A DNA stretch of 19,226 bases from Acidimicrobiaceae bacterium (GTDB taxonomy: Bacteria; Actinomycetota; Acidimicrobiia; Acidimicrobiales; RAAP-2), in assembly GCA_003164275.1 (NCBI GenBank), contig PLSY01000178.1:26145-45370 (forward strand), given 5' to 3'. A program made the position numbers and the translations under genes. The notes below the pieces were generated by a model. That model did no database searches, had not been told where the DNA came from, and saw only the letters and a program-made list of their open reading frames with translations. Within the stretch, counting starts at the first letter, position 1, and each line of letters begins with the position of its first letter. Below are positions 1 to 7,180 of this stretch, one piece after another.

Positions 1-540
1 GTTCTGGAACCAGGCCATCTGGCGAATGCCCACTAGGTTGATGATGGCCGGTACCCATAGGCCGACCATGGCGATGAGCCAGTTCTCGATGCCGCTGATG
101 TGGGCCCAGCCGAACAGGGCGTCCACGTAAAACACCCACGACGACACGATGGCGGCGTTGCCGGCCCAGGACTGGACCCAGTAGCACCAGCCGACCAGAT
201 AGCCGGCGAAGTCGCCGAACTCGTGGCGGCTGTAGGCGTAGAGCCCACCATCGCTGTTGGGCACCCTCCTCGTGAGCTGGCCGAAGAGCGTGGCCAGCAG
301 CATGGCCCCGACGGCAATGACGCCGAGAACGATGATGCCCATGGTGCCCGCTCCGGCCAATACCGCCGGCATTGTGAATACCCCGGTGCCCACAATGCTT
401 CCGATGACCAAACCGGTGGCCGACGTAAGTCCGAGGGCATGGGCCTTGGATTGATTGCGGGGTGACAGCTGGTCGTTGGAGGAGGCGCGCTCGGGGCCTG
501 TCGGTTGCCCCGGAGTGGGCCTGTCGGTCGTGAGAGACAT
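1..540 (-). CDS. APC-superfamily amino-acid permease, N-terminal part (cut by window edge)
   Basis: The - strand reads open from ATG at 540 to the window edge, giving 180 residues with no stop. After a hydrophilic N-terminal tail of about 35 residues comes the family's first helix, with the glycine-rich motif GLVIGSIVGTGVFTMP. Further hydrophobic helices follow, with a loop reading RRVPNSDGGLYAYSRHEFG, which resembles the P-x-x-GG-x-Y substrate-binding region of APC/basic amino-acid transporters. A good ribosome site (AAGGGAG) lies about 5 nt before the ATG. The protein is an inner-membrane amino-acid/H+ symporter or antiporter; the substrate cannot be told from this half. It is transcribed away from the adjoining sensor kinase gap, which carries a DevR-like box at 622-635. 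The remaining two thirds lie outside the window. Confidence 0.88.
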   Translation of the reverse strand, partial: MSLTTDRPTPGQPTGPERASSNDQLSPRNQSKAHALGLTSATGLVIGSIVGTGVFTMPAVLAGAGTMGIIVLGVIAVGAMLLATLFGQLTRRVPNSDGGLYAYSRHEFGDFAGYLVGWCYWVQSWAGNAAIVSSWVFYVDALFGWAHISGIENWLIAMVGLWVPAIINLVGIRQMAWFQN

Positions 541-621
541 CAAACTCCCTTCCGCCAGAGCCGAGGCGGCCCTGCGCTCACTTACCAGGTGAACGATAAG
601 GAAGGGCAACTCTCGCCAATA

Positions 622-635
622 GGGGAAAAGGTCCC
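622..635 (-). promoter_or_regulatory. Candidate DevR-like box upstream of the permease
   Basis: Read on the - strand the site is GGGACCTTTTCCCC, 8 of 10 matches to the half-sites GGGAC-N4-GTCCC. It lies about 82 bp before the permease ATG and just past the stop of the sensor kinase gene. The 11-mer TTGGGACCTTT that contains its left half recurs in the amt promoter region at 9402-9412. Binding by the local DevR-like regulator is inferred. Confidence 0.4.
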
Positions 636-657
636 AACCTGTCAAGGTCGAGGCGCA

Positions 658-1794
658 CTACTGAACCAGGGGAACCAGCCAGACCAGCGTCGTGCCGCCT
701 CCGTCCGGGGAATGGACCTCCATGGTGCCATGACATTTTTCCGCCCGCCGCCGGAGATTGCCCAGTCCGAGACCGGCTGAACGAGGTCCCGAGGGGGGAA
801 TACCCACGCCGTTGTCCACTACCTGCAGTCGGCACTCTCCGTTGCTGGCGATGAGTGAGAGTGACGCTTTGCTGGCATGGGCGTGGCGACCAACGTTGGT
901 CAGCGCCTCCCGGATGGTGGACAGAAGGTGCTCGGCGACGATGCTCGACACCGTCGTGTCGATCGGGCCATCGAAAGTGACGCTGACGTCGAATCCCACC
1001 ACCGGGGAGAGCTCATGTGCCAGTGCGAGCACCTGTGCCCGCAGTCCCACGTCTAGGCTGTCTTGGCCGAGTTCGAAGATGGTGGTTCGAACTCGGCGGA
1101 TGGTGTCGTCGATGTCCTGGATCGCCTGCTGCAGGCGTTCCGACACCCCCACTCCACGAAGGCCCCCGACCATGCTCTGCAGAGACAGGCCAACGGCGAA
1201 AAGTCGCTGGATCACCGTGTCATGGAGATCGCGGGCGAGTCGGTCCCGCTCCTCATAGATGACTACTTCTTGGACCCGAGCGTGGAGGCGGGCATTTTCG
1301 ATGGCTATGCCGGCCGTCACTGCCAAGGCGCCGACGAGGGCTTCATCGTCGGCGGTGAACTCCGACCAACCGATCTTGTCGGTGAGGTAGAGGTTGCCGT
1401 AGGTCTCATCTCTGGCGATGATGGGCACGCCGAGAAAGGAATGCATCGGGGGGTGATCTGAGGGCATGCCGGAGCTGTCCGGATGATCCCCGAGCCGGAC
1501 CAGCCGGATCGGGCGGGGATCACTGATCAAGAGCCCGAGGACGCCTTTGCCGGTTGGTCGCTGGCCGATGCGTCGCTCTTCATCTTCAGAGAGGCCGACT
1601 GTGATGAACTCGCTCAGTCCGGTGCGGTCCTCGTTCACTACCCCTAAGGCCCCGAATCGGGCATTGGTCAGTGACTTCGCTTCCTCCACGATGTGGCGGA
1701 GCAGGATAGGCAAGTCAAGGTCGGCCTCGAGAAGCAGGCTGGCCTCAAGGATGCGCCGCAGCTTCGCTGGATCGTCGATCGCGTGGTATGGCAA
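658..1794 (-). CDS. devS: DevS-like GAF-domain sensor histidine kinase (NarL/DevS class)
   Basis: This is a 378-residue cytoplasmic kinase with no membrane segment. Residues about 25-175 form one GAF domain whose HPPMHSFLGVPI and GNLYLTDKIG stretches resemble GAF-A of mycobacterial DevS/DosT, the haem-binding gas sensor. Whether haem is bound here cannot be read from sequence. HisKA_3 dimerisation follows, with the phospho-acceptor H191 in RLARDLHDTVIQRLF, then a HATPase_c domain with N-box EALTNVGRHAHAS, G1 DNGVGIP and G2 GLGLGNL. The start appears to be TTG at 1794, with GGGAG six bases upstream; no ATG fits as well. Mycobacterial DevS has two GAF domains, so this single-GAF form is shorter. 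It is divergent from the DevR-like gene, its likely phosphorylation partner. Confidence 0.88.
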   Translation of the reverse strand: MPYHAIDDPAKLRRILEASLLLEADLDLPILLRHIVEEAKSLTNARFGALGVVNEDRTGLSEFITVGLSEDEERRIGQRPTGKGVLGLLISDPRPIRLVRLGDHPDSSGMPSDHPPMHSFLGVPIIARDETYGNLYLTDKIGWSEFTADDEALVGALAVTAGIAIENARLHARVQEVVIYEERDRLARDLHDTVIQRLFAVGLSLQSMVGGLRGVGVSERLQQAIQDIDDTIRRVRTTIFELGQDSLDVGLRAQVLALAHELSPVVGFDVSVTFDGPIDTTVSSIVAEHLLSTIREALTNVGRHAHASKASLSLIASNGECRLQVVDNGVGIPPSGPRSAGLGLGNLRRRAEKCHGTMEVHSPDGGGTTLVWLVPLVQ

Positions 1795-1870
1795 CCTGGG
1801 CTCCCGCCTGGAGAAGCACTAGTCTTTGTTCGCCGTCTCAGCCCGAACATTAGTGCAGCGCTGGATCCCT

Positions 1871-1876
1871 TACAAT
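1871..1876 (+). promoter_or_regulatory. Possible -10 element (TACAAT) for the response regulator
   Basis: TACAAT lies about 75 bp before the regulator ATG in the 155-bp divergent gap between the two signalling genes. A -35 is poor (TTAGTG at 1850-1855, 15-bp spacing). No DevR-like palindrome was found in this gap, so autoregulation is not evident. Confidence 0.25.
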
Positions 1877-1949
1877 GGTCAAATTGGTTTACGGCGGCGG
1901 AGAGTCCGTGCAAGTGCCGATCACGAGGCTGCAGGCTGGAGTTGGATGC

Positions 1950-2621
1950 ATGGCCCTACGACTATTTTTGCTCGACGATCATGAAATCGTCCGGGCCGGA
2001 TTGAGGGCGCTGTTCGAGTCCTCCGACGAGTTCATTGTCGTGGGCGAGGCGGCGACAACGGGGGAGGCCTACGAACGGATCCCTCCGACGCGACCCGATG
2101 TGGCCATCCTTGACGTCCGCCTGCCCGACGGGAGCGGGATCGAGGTGTGCCGGGAGATCCGGTCATCGATGCCGGAAGTCGCCTGTGTGATGCTCACCTC
2201 GTACGCCGACGACGAGGCTCTTTTCGCTGCCGTCCTGGCTGGCGCTTCCGGCTACATCCTGAAGCAGGTGGGTTCATCGAACTTGTTGGAGGACGTCCGA
2301 CGAGTGGGAGCCGGCCAATCGCTGCTCGACCCCTCACTGCTGGAGAGGACAAGACACCGGTTCGCTGGCGATGCTGAAGGCGATCCCCTGTTGGCCAGTC
2401 TCACGCCACAGGAAAGGAAAATCCTCGACCTCATCGCCGAGGGCCAAACCAACCGACAGATCGCCGCCGCCATGTACCTCGCCGAAAAAACGGTGAAGAA
2501 CTACGTCTCGAATCTCCTCGCCAAGTTGGGAATGGACCGTCGGACTCAAGCCGCGGCCTATGCGACCAGAGCGGCAGAGCGTGCGGCTCAGAAGCGCCGT
2601 TCCGATCTGACGGGGACGTGA
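1950..2621 (+). CDS. devR: DevR/NarL-family response regulator
   Basis: The 223-residue product has a receiver domain (residues 1-120) and a C-terminal LuxR-type helix-turn-helix. Visible receiver residues are the acidic pair D9/D10, phospho-acceptor D55 in AILDVRLPDG, T83, Y102 and K105. The output domain carries LTPQERKILDLIAEGQTNRQIA and LAEKTVKNYVSNLLAKLGM, typical of DevR/NarL. ATG 1950 is preferred over an upstream in-frame ATG at 1875: GGAG sits eight bases before it, and it gives the family's usual MxLRLFLLDDHE opening and a length near the ~217 residues of DevR. The gene is divergent from the GAF kinase and ends one base before the stop of the convergent coiled-coil gene. DevR-type regulators bind GGGAC-N4-GTCCC palindromes, several of which occur in this window. 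Confidence 0.92.
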   Translation: MALRLFLLDDHEIVRAGLRALFESSDEFIVVGEAATTGEAYERIPPTRPDVAILDVRLPDGSGIEVCREIRSSMPEVACVMLTSYADDEALFAAVLAGASGYILKQVGSSNLLEDVRRVGAGQSLLDPSLLERTRHRFAGDAEGDPLLASLTPQERKILDLIAEGQTNRQIAAAMYLAEKTVKNYVSNLLAKLGMDRRTQAAAYATRAAERAAQKRRSDLTGT

Positions 2622-2622
2622 A

Positions 2623-2979
2623 TCACTGGTGCTCGCTGCTGCCACGTCGGAGGGCATCCGCCCCCGCGTCGTAGGCGGCGCGTAGATCCCGGAGGAGTTG
2701 GTCCAAGCCGAGCCGGATTGCGCCAAGGTTGGCGTCGGCGTCCGATCGGGTGTCGGAGAGCCGGGACCGAGCGGCAAGGTAGGCATTTTGGGTGCTGGCC
2801 AACTGACTGCGTACCTGGTCTCGAATGTCCAGGTCTGCGAGGTCAAGTTTGACGAGTAGCTCATCGGTCTTGGCCCGCCATTCATCTAGAAGGACTCCGA
2901 CGCGCTCAATGGCGCTCAGCTCATCCTCACGCTGGTCCGATTGATCGACAGTTGGGCGATTGGACGTCGTATCAGACAT
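2623..2979 (-). CDS. Small acidic coiled-coil protein of unknown function
   Basis: This 118-residue protein is rich in Asp, Ala, Leu, Arg and Gln. Long uninterrupted amphipathic stretches from about residue 20 (RVGVLLDEWRAKTDELLVKL) to the end suggest an all-helical coiled coil. There is no signal peptide, membrane segment or catalytic motif. AAGGAG lies eight bases before the ATG, which supports real translation. It is divergent from the stress-protein operon, and their shared gap carries two DevR-like boxes. That suggests a stress-induced structural or scaffold protein, phasin-like in general character, but no family is recognised. Confidence 0.7.
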   Translation of the reverse strand: MSDTTSNRPTVDQSDQREDELSAIERVGVLLDEWRAKTDELLVKLDLADLDIRDQVRSQLASTQNAYLAARSRLSDTRSDADANLGAIRLGLDQLLRDLRAAYDAGADALRRGSSEHQ

Positions 2980-3038
2980 TGGGCGCTCCTTCTCGTTTAC
3001 CTATGACTCAGGCTGCCGGTCTGCGCACCGTGGCGCTA

Positions 3039-3052
3039 GGGCCGAACGTCCC
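3039..3052. promoter_or_regulatory. Candidate DevR-like box 1 of the stress operon
   Basis: GGGCCGAACGTCCC matches the half-sites GGGAC-N4-GTCCC at 9 of 10 positions. It differs by one base from the site at 17384-17397. It lies in the divergent gap between the coiled-coil gene and the stress operon, 62 bp centre-to-centre from the second box and in opposite orientation. Confidence 0.55.
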
Positions 3053-3100
3053 ATCTGGACTGGATGGGTACCGGTCACGGCCCCCGGTCAGATTCGTGAC

Positions 3101-3114
3101 GTGACCTTCGGCCC
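3101..3114. promoter_or_regulatory. Candidate DevR-like box 2 of the stress operon
   Basis: GTGACCTTCGGCCC matches GGGAC-N4-GTCCC at 8 of 10 positions, 72 bp before the first ATG of the operon. Together with box 1 it forms a large inverted repeat: CTAGGGCCGAA occurs at 3037-3047 and, as its reverse complement, at about 3106-3116. Confidence 0.5.
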
Positions 3115-3186
3115 TAGTGAAGGGGAGCCCCAAAGCGTCAAATGGGTGGTGACGCAGAGTTACTTCACAGGATCTGGGAGGTCGCA

Positions 3187-3354
3187 ATGGAGGTTTCAAA
3201 CATGGCCCGGTCTCACGACGGCGAGATCCAGCCTGGTGCTGTCCGATCAGCGAATGTCGCTATCAGTCCGTTCGCGGTGGAAGAGGTCGCTTTCACCAGG
3301 CGCGAGCTTGAGATGTTTCGGACCAACGACGTGATGATCGTCACCTGCCGGTGA
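3187..3354 (+). CDS. Small protein (55 aa) leading the stress operon, unknown function
   Basis: A short reading frame starts at ATG 3187 with a strong GGGAGG five bases upstream. It ends ten bases before the USP start, so it is probably the first cistron of the operon. The middle reads SPFAVEEVAFTRRELEMFRTND and the C-terminus MIVTCR. No domain is recognised. An in-frame ATG at 3142 lacks a ribosome site and is less likely. It could be a leader peptide or a small stress protein. Confidence 0.5.
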   Translation: MEVSNMARSHDGEIQPGAVRSANVAISPFAVEEVAFTRRELEMFRTNDVMIVTCR

Positions 3355-3364
3355 GGGCTTTCTA

Positions 3365-4318
3365 ATGAATGCGGGAGTGACGGTGAAGACAGGTCAGGCA
3401 GGACATGTGAACCAAGGGAGCGGAACCGTTGTTGTTGGAGTAGACGGCTCCTTCCAAGCGAGATCGGCGCTCAAATGGGCAGCGGATGAGGCGGGCCGTC
3501 GTGGATCGACGCTGAGGATCTTGTGCGCGGAAATTGCCGATCCCGCCCATCTTCCTCCCTGGTTCGATCCGAAGACATCTGATGTCACGGGCTGCCAAGC
3601 GATTGTCGATGACGCTGAGGGGTTGGTAGCAACAGGCCATCCTTCGGTTTTTGCCACGGCCGAGGTCATGGACTGGCCGGCAGCCGTCGCTCTCACGGAA
3701 GCGAGTGGGGCGGCAGACCTGCTGGTTGTCGGATCGCGGGGGTCGGGCCCATTCCAGGAACTCTTGCTTGGTTCGGTGAGCGACCAGTGCATTCAGTACG
3801 CCCACTGCCCCGTGGTGGTTGTCCACACCGATGCGGACGGTCCACCGCTGCTGGGAGCGCCTCCTCGGATAGTGGTCGGTGTCGATGGTTCACTTGCCTC
3901 TACCCGGTCACTTCGATGGGCACTGGAGGAGGCACAGCTACGTGCCGCGTCAGTCAGCGGGGTGTTCGCTTGGGAGTATCCCCCTGTTCCCGAACTCGTG
4001 GAGCCCATTCAAGGATACGAGGTGGTCGCTTTGGATGTCGTCGATGCGGCGATCGAATATGCGGAGCGGTTCGCACCTCAGGTTCCATTCGTAGCGTCGG
4101 CTCGCCTCGGTGACCCAGTTACCGTGTTGCTTGGAGAGTCTCGTGATGCCGATCTCCTTGTCATGGGTGCGTCCGGTCACGGATCCTTCAGAAATAGCCT
4201 GCTCGGTTCGGTCGCCCATCAGTGTGTGCGGCACGCCAACAGCGATGTGGTGGTGGTGCGCAGTAAGGAAGGGGTCCGGTCGGGTTTTTTCCTACGCGAA
4301 TTCGAGGTGAGCAGATGA
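3365..4318 (+). CDS. Universal stress protein with two UspA domains
   Basis: The 317-residue product has two tandem UspA domains (about 20-155 and 165-305). Each has the opening strand VVVGVDGS or IVVGVDGS and the ATP-binding signature G-x2-G-x9-G-S: GSRGSGPFQELLLGS near residues 123-137, and GASGHGSFRNSLLGS in the second half. Double-domain USPs of this type are members of the mycobacterial DevR dormancy regulon and bind ATP. The protein is cytoplasmic. A GAGGG precedes the ATG by nine bases. Its last four bases (ATGA) overlap the start of the HTH-PNPOx gene, indicating translational coupling. It is a plausible substrate of the acetyltransferase two genes downstream, since USPs are known Pat substrates in mycobacteria; that link is inference. 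Confidence 0.92.
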   Translation: MNAGVTVKTGQAGHVNQGSGTVVVGVDGSFQARSALKWAADEAGRRGSTLRILCAEIADPAHLPPWFDPKTSDVTGCQAIVDDAEGLVATGHPSVFATAEVMDWPAAVALTEASGAADLLVVGSRGSGPFQELLLGSVSDQCIQYAHCPVVVVHTDADGPPLLGAPPRIVVGVDGSLASTRSLRWALEEAQLRAASVSGVFAWEYPPVPELVEPIQGYEVVALDVVDAAIEYAERFAPQVPFVASARLGDPVTVLLGESRDADLLVMGASGHGSFRNSLLGSVAHQCVRHANSDVVVVRSKEGVRSGFFLREFEVSR

Positions 4319-4995
4319 GTGCGGCCGGCGACCTTGGTCGGCGCGCCAAGGAGCGGCGCTGCTCGCTCGGCCTCAGCCGTGAGGATCTTGCTCTGCGAGC
4401 GGGAATGAGTCCAACCTTCGTCAAGTATCTGGAGACCTCCTCTGCTCCCGAGCTCTCCCACGAGTCGCTCTGGAGGTTGGCGGCTGCCCTTGAGTTCAGG
4501 GTGGAGGACCTCACAGGTGGCGGCATGGATGAGCCTCCTGGAGGGGCGCGTCCATCGCAGAGGCCGATCGTTGAAGCAATGGACCCGTCGGAGTGTCTCG
4601 CGATCATCGAGAGCGGAGGAATTGGACGCATTGTCTTCAGCGAGGAGCGGGGTCCCGTCGCCCTACCGGTGAACTTCAGGATCATTGGTGAACACGTCGC
4701 ATTCCTCACAGGGCAGACGACGTCGTTCGTGACCCAACGCGGCGGCGACGAGGTCTCCTTTGAGGTGGACCGCATCGACAACGCACTGACCGAGGGATGG
4801 AGCGTGCTCCTCACCGGTCCCTGTCAGGTCTCGACTGACCCTCTGGAAGTCGATGAAGCTCGTCTCCGGGGGGTCGCTCCATGGGCTGGGGGAGTCCACG
4901 ACGCCTTAGTGACCATCTCGCCACGTGTGATCTCTGGACGCCGAATACGAAGACGGTCGGGGGCCGACGAGGGAGATACACGAGACGATGGTTGA
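4315..4995 (+). CDS. XRE-type HTH fused to a pyridoxamine-5'-phosphate-oxidase-like flavin-binding domain
   Basis: Residues about 5-65 form an XRE helix-turn-helix (LGLSREDLALRAGMSPTFVKYLE, then HESLWRLAAALEFRVEDL). Residues about 85-200 form a split-barrel PNPOx-like domain (ECLAIIESGGIGRIVFSEERG, PVNFRIIGEHVAFLT, VSFEVDRIDNALTEGWSVLLTG). PNPOx-like folds bind FMN, F420 or haem, and fusion to XRE suggests a redox- or flavin-sensing regulator. The ATG overlaps the USP stop by 4 nt, and its own stop overlaps the GNAT start by 8 nt. It may regulate the operon or act on DNA elsewhere; no operator was identified. Confidence 0.85.
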   Translation: MSAAGDLGRRAKERRCSLGLSREDLALRAGMSPTFVKYLETSSAPELSHESLWRLAAALEFRVEDLTGGGMDEPPGGARPSQRPIVEAMDPSECLAIIESGGIGRIVFSEERGPVALPVNFRIIGEHVAFLTGQTTSFVTQRGGDEVSFEVDRIDNALTEGWSVLLTGPCQVSTDPLEVDEARLRGVAPWAGGVHDALVTISPRVISGRRIRRRSGADEGDTRDDG

Positions 4996-5581
4996 TGAGA
5001 GGTCGTCCCACCCGGACGGTGTCAACGAACGAGCGAACTCCGGGGCCGAAGTCAAGATTCGTCCGATACGGCCGGACGATGCCGAGTCCTTGGTTCAGTT
5101 CCATGGACACCTATCCGCCCTGTCGGTCTACCGTCGCTACTTCTCCCCACACCCTCTGCTGACTGCCGCAGAGGTCCAGCACCTGACCCATGTCGACTAT
5201 GACGCTCGACTGGCCTTGGTTGCCGAATGTGACGGACAGCTCATTGCGGTAGGCCGCTACGAGCGGCTGCCGGGAACTACCGAAGCCGAAGTGGCGTTCG
5301 TGGTCGCGGACGAGTTCCAGCACCTTGGGATAGGCACTCTTCTGCTCGAGCACCTGGCGGAGGCAGCTCTTCAGCACGGCGTAGCCACGTTTGTTGCCGA
5401 CACTCTGGCTGACAACCACGGCATGATTGATGTCTTTTTGAAGTCTGGCTTTGCCGTGACTACGTCAAGGCAGGATGGGACGGTCTCGGTCAGGTTCCCA
5501 ATAGAGCCGGACGAGCACTATGTCCAAACCCGCCACCGACGGCATCACGGAAAAATGGAAACGGTGGATGGACCATGCTGA
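4988..5581 (+). CDS. GNAT acetyltransferase related to the catalytic domain of Pat-type protein lysine acetyltransferases
   Basis: The 197-residue protein has one GNAT domain (about 22-175). Motif A is visible as AEVAFVVADEFQHLGIGTLLLEHL, with the acetyl-CoA pyrophosphate loop QHLGIG at 111-116. The stretch RRYFSPHPLLTAAEVQHLTHVDYDARLALVA resembles the GNAT domain of actinobacterial Pat enzymes and of acyl-CoA-synthetase-fused protein acetyltransferases. No cAMP-binding or synthetase domain is attached, unlike mycobacterial Pat. It starts inside the preceding gene (8-nt overlap) and ends inside the deacetylase gene (7-nt overlap). The neighbours suggest protein lysine acetylation, possibly of the USPs, but a small-molecule substrate cannot be excluded. 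Confidence 0.87.
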   Translation: MVDERSSHPDGVNERANSGAEVKIRPIRPDDAESLVQFHGHLSALSVYRRYFSPHPLLTAAEVQHLTHVDYDARLALVAECDGQLIAVGRYERLPGTTEAEVAFVVADEFQHLGIGTLLLEHLAEAALQHGVATFVADTLADNHGMIDVFLKSGFAVTTSRQDGTVSVRFPIEPDEHYVQTRHRRHHGKMETVDGPC

Positions 5582-6627
5582 TCGTGTGTGGTCCAGGTGA
5601 GGGACGGGGGCATGTCGACAACGGCCACCCGGAGCACCCGACGCGGATAGCCGCAGCGATGGAAGGTATCGAGGACCTCCACCTCGGCTCCGACGTAACG
5701 ATGGTGCCGCCGGTTCCTGCAACCCAGACCGAGTTGCTTCGGGTTCACGACCTCGGCTACCTGGAGGAACTGGCCGCCTTTTGTCGCTCAGGTGGCGGCG
5801 AACTGGACCAAGACACCTACGCGACCAGCCAGTCGTGGACGGTGGCCATCACTGCGGCCGGCGCCGGGTTGACGGCCATCGAGGCATTGCGAAAGCGTGG
5901 CGAAGGTGTCGCCTTTGTCCCCACCCGACCGCCAGGCCATCACGCCCTCCCTGATCGAGCAATGGGCTTCTGTCTTGTCAACAACATTGCCGTCTCCGCC
6001 GCAGCGCTTGTCGCAGTTGGCGAGCGCGTTCTCATCGTCGATTGGGACGTCCACCATGGGAACGGGACCCAAGCCATCTTCTGGGACGACCCTCGAGTCC
6101 TCTATGTATCCCTCCATCAGGCGCCACTCTTCCCCGGAACGGGTCGACCGGCAGAGATCGGCGGCAGAGCTGGTCTGGACCGGACGGTGAACATCCCATT
6201 GCCGGCCAAGGCCACAGGGGATGTGGTGCGTCACGGGTTCGAGTCAGTTGCCGTTCCGGTCATCGAGGAGTTCAAGCCCACCTGGGTTCTTGTGTCGGCC
6301 GGATTCGACGCCCATCGGAGCGATCCTCTGGCCGACCTAGCCCTTTCGAGCGGTGACTTCGCCGACCTCGCCCAACTGGTGAGCGCCTGCGCGCCGCGTT
6401 CCGGCCGACTCGTACTCTTCCTCGAGGGCGGCTATGACCTGTCTGCGTTGCGCATGTCGGTGGCCACCACGGTGGGGGCGTTGCTCGGCTGCACCTACCG
6501 TCCGGAGGCGTCGACCTCGGGAGGTCCTGGGTTGGAGCTGGTGGAGCGCACCAGAGTCGAGCGCATCGAGAGCCTTCGTCGTTCGATGATCGACGCCCGC
6601 AATCAGGCATCGGACTCATGGCTGTGA
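5575..6627 (+). CDS. Histone-deacetylase-family zinc deacetylase (class II-like)
   Basis: This is a 350-residue member of the HDAC/AcuC/acetylpolyamine amidohydrolase fold with an apparently complete active site. Present are the His pair H122/H123 in RPPGHHA, the GFCLVNN loop, zinc ligands D158 and H160 in DWDVHHGNGTQ, third ligand D245 in SAGFDAHRSDP, and the transition-state tyrosine Y287 in EGGYDL. The opening GHPEHPTRIAA is the usual N-terminal family motif. It should remove acetyl groups from lysine or an acetylated amine. It starts within the last codons of the GNAT gene and ends 10 nt inside the following USP gene, so acetylase, deacetylase and USP appear to be made together. The substrate is inferred. 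Confidence 0.9.
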   Translation: MLIVCGPGEGRGHVDNGHPEHPTRIAAAMEGIEDLHLGSDVTMVPPVPATQTELLRVHDLGYLEELAAFCRSGGGELDQDTYATSQSWTVAITAAGAGLTAIEALRKRGEGVAFVPTRPPGHHALPDRAMGFCLVNNIAVSAAALVAVGERVLIVDWDVHHGNGTQAIFWDDPRVLYVSLHQAPLFPGTGRPAEIGGRAGLDRTVNIPLPAKATGDVVRHGFESVAVPVIEEFKPTWVLVSAGFDAHRSDPLADLALSSGDFADLAQLVSACAPRSGRLVLFLEGGYDLSALRMSVATTVGALLGCTYRPEASTSGGPGLELVERTRVERIESLRRSMIDARNQASDSWL

Positions 6628-7049
6628 TCGGAACCATTGCCGTGGGTTTCGACGGCTCCGTGAGCAGCGACGGCGCGCTCGGGTGGGCGATTGACCTGGC
6701 CATGCAAACGGGCGCGTCCCTCGTCGTAGTTCATGCCCTGGGACTGCTGGGACACAGTGGCGACCCGACGGACGCCTTTGTCCTTGAAGAATCAATGCTG
6801 CAGCTGGTCCAAGAACACCAATTCCCTGTCTCCAGAATCCGATGGTGTCCGATGGAAGGTGATCCGTGCACTGTGCTGCTTGGCGCCGCCGAGGCCCCTC
6901 TGTGCGCTGACCTCGTCGTGGTCGGCTCGCGAGGACGGGGCATGCACGCCGGGATGCTGCTCGGGAGTACGAGTGCGGAACTTGTACAGCATTCACGCAT
7001 TCCCATTCTCATTGTCCCTGACAATGGGCAGGATCCCGGACTCGGATAG
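6618..7049 (+). CDS. Single-domain universal stress protein
   Basis: The 143-residue UspA domain opens with GTIAVGFDGSVSSDGALGWA and has the nucleotide-binding signature GSRGRGMHAGMLLGS at 103-117, followed by the final strand IPILIV. All family landmarks are present, so ATP binding is likely. The ATG lies 10 nt inside the deacetylase gene with little ribosome site of its own, consistent with translational coupling. It is the last gene of the run that starts at 3187; about 130 bp separate it from the next gene remnant. No clear terminator hairpin follows. Confidence 0.9.
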   Translation: MAVIGTIAVGFDGSVSSDGALGWAIDLAMQTGASLVVVHALGLLGHSGDPTDAFVLEESMLQLVQEHQFPVSRIRWCPMEGDPCTVLLGAAEAPLCADLVVVGSRGRGMHAGMLLGSTSAELVQHSRIPILIVPDNGQDPGLG

Positions 7050-7180
7050 CGGCGACCGACTTCGCACCGTGTGGACCGTGTGGCCCTGTGACCCTAGGCG
7101 ACTACGGAGTAGCTACTCAGGGGTGGGGTCCGCCAGCTCCACCATTCGCCACACCCATGATGATCCCTGAGGAGGATGCA

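Noticed and set aside
33..465. Open frames on both strands overlapping the permease
   Set aside because: Low-complexity Arg/Pro/Ser/Ala translations in frames other than the clear permease frame; GC-rich shadows.
4188..4814. 208-residue - strand frame opposite the USP/HTH-PNPOx genes
   Set aside because: It is antisense to two genes with recognisable domains and has no motif or ribosome site.
7072..7093. Weak DevR-like palindrome (TGGCCCTGTGACCC) before the dehydrogenase remnant
   Set aside because: Only 7 of 10 half-site matches and no shared longer string with the other sites.
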